Of a stretch of 34,137 nucleotides of DNA, positions 31,261 to 34,137 are shown one piece after another. Position 1 is the stretch's first letter. Each line of letters starts with the position of its first letter. Origin of the DNA: JAKFYM01 sp964416595 (lineage in GTDB: Bacteria > Bdellovibrionota > UBA1018 > CAIPTA01). The stretch is from the NCBI GenBank assembly GCA_964416595.1, contig CAYQES010000030.1:1-34137 (forward strand), written 5' to 3'. Made by a program: the position numbers and the translations under genes. The notes below the pieces were generated by a model. It was not told where the DNA came from. It made no database searches and saw only the letters and a list, made by a program, of their open reading frames with translations.

Positions 31261-31788
31261 ATGAATCTTTTTTTGAGCACTTTGTTTTTTGCCTTACCTG
31301 TATGGGCATGGACACCTTCCCCCGTAGATACTCCGGATGAAGATTTTTCGTATACCTGTACGATTGGCCTATCTCAGCAATTTAGAGACAAAAACAATGG
31401 GTGCTACGCTGAATTTGAAGCCACAAAAATTATATCCTCTGTAGATTCGGATAGCCGCTACGGTGATTTACCGATCATCAGTGCGACTGACCTACAATTT
31501 AAAAAAATCCGAGGCGACGATAATTGTGGATCAGAGCCAAAAGTGAATAAGCAAAATACTTTTGCTGTTTTAGGTGTTTACGAAAATAAAGGTGGAGGGT
31601 TTCGCGATGGTCAATTCGAAACATCGCTATATGTGCGAGTTGCAGACGCACAAGAGGATCTCCTCACCTCAGATGCACGAACCACCGCTCCTTTTTCAGA
31701 AGGATATGTAGAAGTTAGTGGATCGCTTAGTACAAAAAAATTAAATCTTGATATTTCCGTTTCTTGCGTAAAAGCGACAAATAAATAG
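31261..31788 (+). CDS. Small secreted Cys protein, unrelated orphan
   Basis: A 175-residue protein of unrecognised family. The signal peptide MNLFLSTLFFALPVWA is followed by an acidic proline-rich start (WTPSPVDTPDEDF). Four cysteines occur (YTC, NGC, DNC, VSC), suggesting two disulfides. The rest alternates beta-like segments, ending in VEVSGSLSTKKLNLDISVSC, which looks like a beta-sandwich. The ATG at 31261 has GGAGG 5 nt upstream, better than the earlier in-frame ATG at 31216. It resembles the two paralogues to its left in size, secretion and Cys number but has no obvious sequence similarity. Confidence 0.75.
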   Translation: MNLFLSTLFFALPVWAWTPSPVDTPDEDFSYTCTIGLSQQFRDKNNGCYAEFEATKIISSVDSDSRYGDLPIISATDLQFKKIRGDDNCGSEPKVNKQNTFAVLGVYENKGGGFRDGQFETSLYVRVADAQEDLLTSDARTTAPFSEGYVEVSGSLSTKKLNLDISVSCVKATNK

Positions 31789-32031
31789 GCGGCTTTCATT
31801 CGGTCCAGGTGTTAGCCTCTTGACGGACTACCCTTTTCTGCTCGCAAATCTCCACATTAGGTCACGGGAAAGGCTTCCTTCCCTGGCGCTACTATCGGAT
31901 CCTCGGTCGACGCCACAGGAGCATAAGCGTCTGGAAAATTCACGCAAGAGATTTGAAACAATCCTGTTCACCATTTTTTAAAAACTCTGGCGGAAACAAG
32001 GCTTTTTTCTATTTCTATAAATTCAAAGCAA
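31789..32031. other. 243-bp convergent intergenic region
   Basis: No complete gene. Several inverted repeats are present: GGGAA/TTCCC (31866-31870, 31879-31883) and TGGCG/CGCCA (31884-31888, 31911-31915), so the centre is more structured and GC-rich than its flanks. On the minus strand a 36-codon open segment (31857-31967) reads like a short protein tail but has no good start; it may be a gene remnant. No clear terminator with a T-run was found for either convergent gene. Confidence 0.4.
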
Positions 32032-33396
32032 TTAAATGCTATCAGTTGGCACACGCAAAGGGCGGCTCATATAAATAAATTTTTGCCCCTTCAATTGCGA
32101 GTCCGGCTTTAAATCTTCGCGAACCACCACCTCACCCTTAAGATTTAAGAGAAGCGTTTTTTCATCAAGCTCGGCAATGCTTTGATAATTGTTAATGACG
32201 TTATCAATTTCTACAATATGAATTCGACCTGTCCCCATTAAGTATATTTTATACATTTTCATTTCGTTACTTAATACGTAGACGTCGCCAAAATGGTATT
32301 TTCCGTATAGCTCACTGGAAGAAAACAAACGAACTGGAGCGCCATGCGAAAATTTAACTTTGAACTCCTCATCTCCAGCGGAAATATCAATCTCATTACC
32401 CCAAATTCGCCCATTAAACTCTGGGCCATATATCAAATCTTGCAATTGCTCCCTTCTAGAGGGAGAGGCCGATAAATATTCCTTTTGATAGCTACCAAAT
32501 GGCTCCTGTAAACTAAAGGTCACTGAGTCAAAAGTCGTCAATCGTAGCGACGTCTCTCGCGAATCACGAGGATAAAAAATTAAATCTGACTTTTCTCTAG
32601 GAGCAAGTATCCCATTTTTTGAAGCAAGCCCGGGCACAGGCTGTAGCCGCTTACCATCATAAACAAAATAATCCCCGTTCTTCTTTTGAAGGTACACCAC
32701 CCGTTTGAAAGAGAATGCGGGCCAATTAAAATAATCGTCATACGCAAGAGCCATAGCGAGAGATAAATCCATCATAGCCGGGTGTACGTTTACCGAAGAC
32801 TTTCCAATCTTTGTCCACACTTCCACTGAAGCCGCATACGCTCCCTTTTTTTGGATATATTCGTCACAACCGAGAACACCCTCCGCACCAGCCTTCCGCG
32901 AGCATCCCACATGAGGAAAGCCCTCATGATGACGAGACTCGTGTATCATAGCAGAAATTACTACAATCGGCGGCTCAAGTTTCAGCCTGTCACAAATAAA
33001 CATTTCTTTTTTTACTTCAAAATCTACAAAAGCTGCTGCTCCCGCAGCACACACTTTTTGTCCATGACGAGACTTCGTTGCACTTAAAATGGATGGACTA
33101 AGCTTTTTTATATAGTCAATCCAACGAGCAGGAACGATATTTTGGTTCCAAGGTGAAGCAACCGCAGGCCCCTCCAATCGCAAGCCTTCCGCAAAAATTA
33201 AAGATTCTAAAACTCTATAGGTTGAGCTTTCGGGGTCACAAAGATTTTCATTTTTTTCAATCTTGATGTTTAGCTGAGATCGAATCCTATTAACTGCGTC
33301 CTTATCTAAGCAATTAACCGATCCTTCAGCCATTGACTGGAAGGCGAATCCAAGTGTACCCAAAAAAACAAAAAATAAGGCGATCAAAATTTTCAT
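32032..33396 (-). CDS. Putative exported zinc metallopeptidase, metzincin-like motif
   Basis: A 454-residue protein with signal peptide MKILIALFFVFLGTLGFAF...MA. Residues 152-162 read HESRHHEGFPH, an exact HExxHxxGxxH, the zinc-binding consensus of metzincins (H152, E153, H156, G159, H162). Helix-like residues VVISAMI precede it. Just after come C165 and C177 (HVGC...GCDEY) and GAYAASVEVW, and a possible Met-turn at M208/M209. The C-terminal half (about 225-454) is beta-rich with no family recognised and might be a substrate-binding domain. It is the second gene of an operon, its ATG overlapping the upstream stop (TAATG). Peptidase function is inferred from the motif; targets are unknown. Confidence 0.7.
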   Translation of the reverse strand: MKILIALFFVFLGTLGFAFQSMAEGSVNCLDKDAVNRIRSQLNIKIEKNENLCDPESSTYRVLESLIFAEGLRLEGPAVASPWNQNIVPARWIDYIKKLSPSILSATKSRHGQKVCAAGAAAFVDFEVKKEMFICDRLKLEPPIVVISAMIHESRHHEGFPHVGCSRKAGAEGVLGCDEYIQKKGAYAASVEVWTKIGKSSVNVHPAMMDLSLAMALAYDDYFNWPAFSFKRVVYLQKKNGDYFVYDGKRLQPVPGLASKNGILAPREKSDLIFYPRDSRETSLRLTTFDSVTFSLQEPFGSYQKEYLSASPSRREQLQDLIYGPEFNGRIWGNEIDISAGDEEFKVKFSHGAPVRLFSSSELYGKYHFGDVYVLSNEMKMYKIYLMGTGRIHIVEIDNVINNYQSIAELDEKTLLLNLKGEVVVREDLKPDSQLKGQKFIYMSRPLRVPTDSI

Positions 33397-34070
33397 TATT
33401 CATCCCCTACGCTGTAAGAAAGGCTCTCGCTTATTTGGTTCCAGTAGGCAACCCCTCGTCGTGCGCTTTGCAGCGAGGCAAAAGCAATTTTCTGTAACTG
33501 TTGGTCTTCAGTTCGCTGAATCGACTGTTCAAGAGTTTCGATAAGTCTCATATCTTTGATGGCCTCTTTTTCTAACGCCATCAAAATAAAAATATTCAAA
33601 GACTGTTCAAATTGTTTTTGATGGTCTGACGCCTGTGAAAGGTCAACCTTTTTCTCAAGGTGGTTCTCGCGTAACAATATCTCTACTAAGTGGGCTTGAT
33701 TGCCGCTGACGTTTTTAGCGAGAAGAAAGGTGGCTAAAAATCTTTCGTTTTTGTGCCTTTTTGCATCTTGAGCCATCTTACTTAGTGCATTTGTTTCATT
33801 AGCTGAAAGCGACAATGCTCGCTGTATAATTGCATGGCGGATTTCTTCTGGATTTGACTGGAGCCTGTTCATTTCCGCTGACTCTTTCTCAATCCAACCC
33901 TCGATTGCATTCCCGGAGTCACCTTGTGATTGTGACTGAGATACATGTCCTGCAGAATCTCCCATAGCGGCAGGAGCAGAATAACCAGAAGGCATTGATT
34001 TGAGATTGAAATTATGGGGAACTTTTGCAGTGTCATTTCCTGGTAGTGGTTTTTTAAAGAAAATCACCAA
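33396..34070 (-). CDS. Helical hypothetical protein upstream of the metallopeptidase
   Basis: About 224 residues from the first usable start (TTG 34070; GTG 34067 and ATG 33995 are alternatives). The frame stays open to the window edge, so it could also begin further out. The N-terminal quarter is Ser/Gln/Gly-rich and probably disordered (SQSQSQGDSGN). Residues about 60-220 are strongly helical and amphipathic, resembling HEAT- or TPR-type repeats, without a recognised family. VIFFKKPLP at the start might end a membrane or signal segment. The stop TAA shares a base with the ATG of the metallopeptidase, so the two are coupled; a chaperone, inhibitor or anchoring role is only a guess. Confidence 0.6.
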   Translation of the reverse strand: MVIFFKKPLPGNDTAKVPHNFNLKSMPSGYSAPAAMGDSAGHVSQSQSQGDSGNAIEGWIEKESAEMNRLQSNPEEIRHAIIQRALSLSANETNALSKMAQDAKRHKNERFLATFLLAKNVSGNQAHLVEILLRENHLEKKVDLSQASDHQKQFEQSLNIFILMALEKEAIKDMRLIETLEQSIQRTEDQQLQKIAFASLQSARRGVAYWNQISESLSYSVGDE

Positions 34071-34137
34071 AGCACTGAGCGACGAGCGTGGTGGGTGGCT
34101 GTGAAGGCACTTCCACTTCGATGATCTCCCGAGGCCA
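34054..34137 (-). CDS. 3' end of an upstream gene, partial
   Basis: On the minus strand the frame starting at the last base of the window reads 27 residues, beginning PREIIEVEVPSQPPTT after one W and ending CFGDFL before TAA at 34054-34056. The composition looks like a real protein C-terminus, and the base composition is more GC-rich than the next gene. If the following gene starts at TTG 34070 or GTG 34067, the two overlap by 14-17 nt, as expected within an operon. The family cannot be identified from this fragment. Confidence 0.45.
   Translation of the reverse strand, partial: WPREIIEVEVPSQPPTTLVAQCFGDFL

Noticed and set aside
30408..31788. A toxin-antitoxin or immunity-type system formed by the small secreted genes
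   Set aside because: All three carry signal peptides and cysteines but none shows a known toxin, immunity or nuclease motif, and the gene pairs are not arranged as two-gene modules.

Overview
The window reads as a chromosomal segment of a Gram-negative bacterium with mid-range GC. Lipoproteins with clear lipoboxes, an LpoB-like protein, many Sec signal peptides and a ClpS/ClpA pair support this. The mixture of a sufCDSUB-order SUF operon under an Rrf2 regulator, a eukaryotic-like (type 2) IleRS, an IS200/RAYT-like HUH protein and several small secreted orphan proteins would suit the Bdellovibrionota or a nearby former deltaproteobacterial lineage. That placement is an inference. A run of ten Ns at 30408-30417 shows this is a scaffolded draft or metagenome assembly.

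Layout. 1-0.75 kb: pdxH on the minus strand. 0.75-6.66 kb: a complete Fe-S cluster assembly operon, rrf2-sufC-sufD-sufS-sufU-sufT(DUF59)-sufB, with ATGA-type overlaps in the middle. 6.67-7.53 kb: an EamA/DMT exporter converging on clpS-clpA (7.5-10.1 kb, minus). 10.27-11.94 kb: fumC, translationally coupled to a 94-residue secreted protein. 12.0-12.55 kb: a single-domain HUH transposase-like gene. 12.65-13.95 kb: a head-to-head pair, a PIG-L deacetylase and a NagB-like sugar-phosphate deaminase, sharing a 22-bp intergenic promoter. 13.9-15.24 kb: thyA-folA (minus). 15.3-18.6 kb: exported oligopeptidase B, a methyltransferase and a 4HBT thioesterase. 18.6-22.8 kb: a secreted protein and ileS (minus). 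22.8-24.6 kb: fur-like regulator, mpg DNA glycosylase, Mpo1/DUF962 membrane protein and a small cytochrome c. 24.7-27.8 kb: rnc-era-der. 27.96-29.8 kb: LpoB-like lipoprotein plus a TPR lipoprotein. 29.9-34.1 kb: an accessory, visibly AT-richer region with two tandem paralogous Cys-containing secreted proteins around the assembly gap, a third small secreted protein, and a two-gene operon encoding a helical protein and a putative exported zinc peptidase with an exact HExxHxxGxxH motif.

How parts fit. PdxH makes the PLP that SufS needs. Rrf2 has three cysteines suited to sensing an Fe-S cluster and heads the SUF operon. ThyA and FolA form the dTMP/folate cycle. ClpS delivers substrates to ClpA. 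rnc-era-der is an RNA-maturation and ribosome-assembly operon. PIG-L plus NagB suggests amino-sugar processing.

The most interesting non-coding signal is that many first genes of transcription units (ileS, fur, nagB, the PIG-L gene, clpS, pdxH, ptrB, cytochrome c) lack a Shine-Dalgarno and have a -10-like hexamer 6-11 nt before the start codon. This suggests frequent leaderless or near-leaderless transcription, including two symmetric divergent promoters. The most interesting coding signal is the metzincin-like exported protein at 32032-33396 and the small secreted families beside it. No tRNA, rRNA, CRISPR array or complete IS with defined ends was seen.
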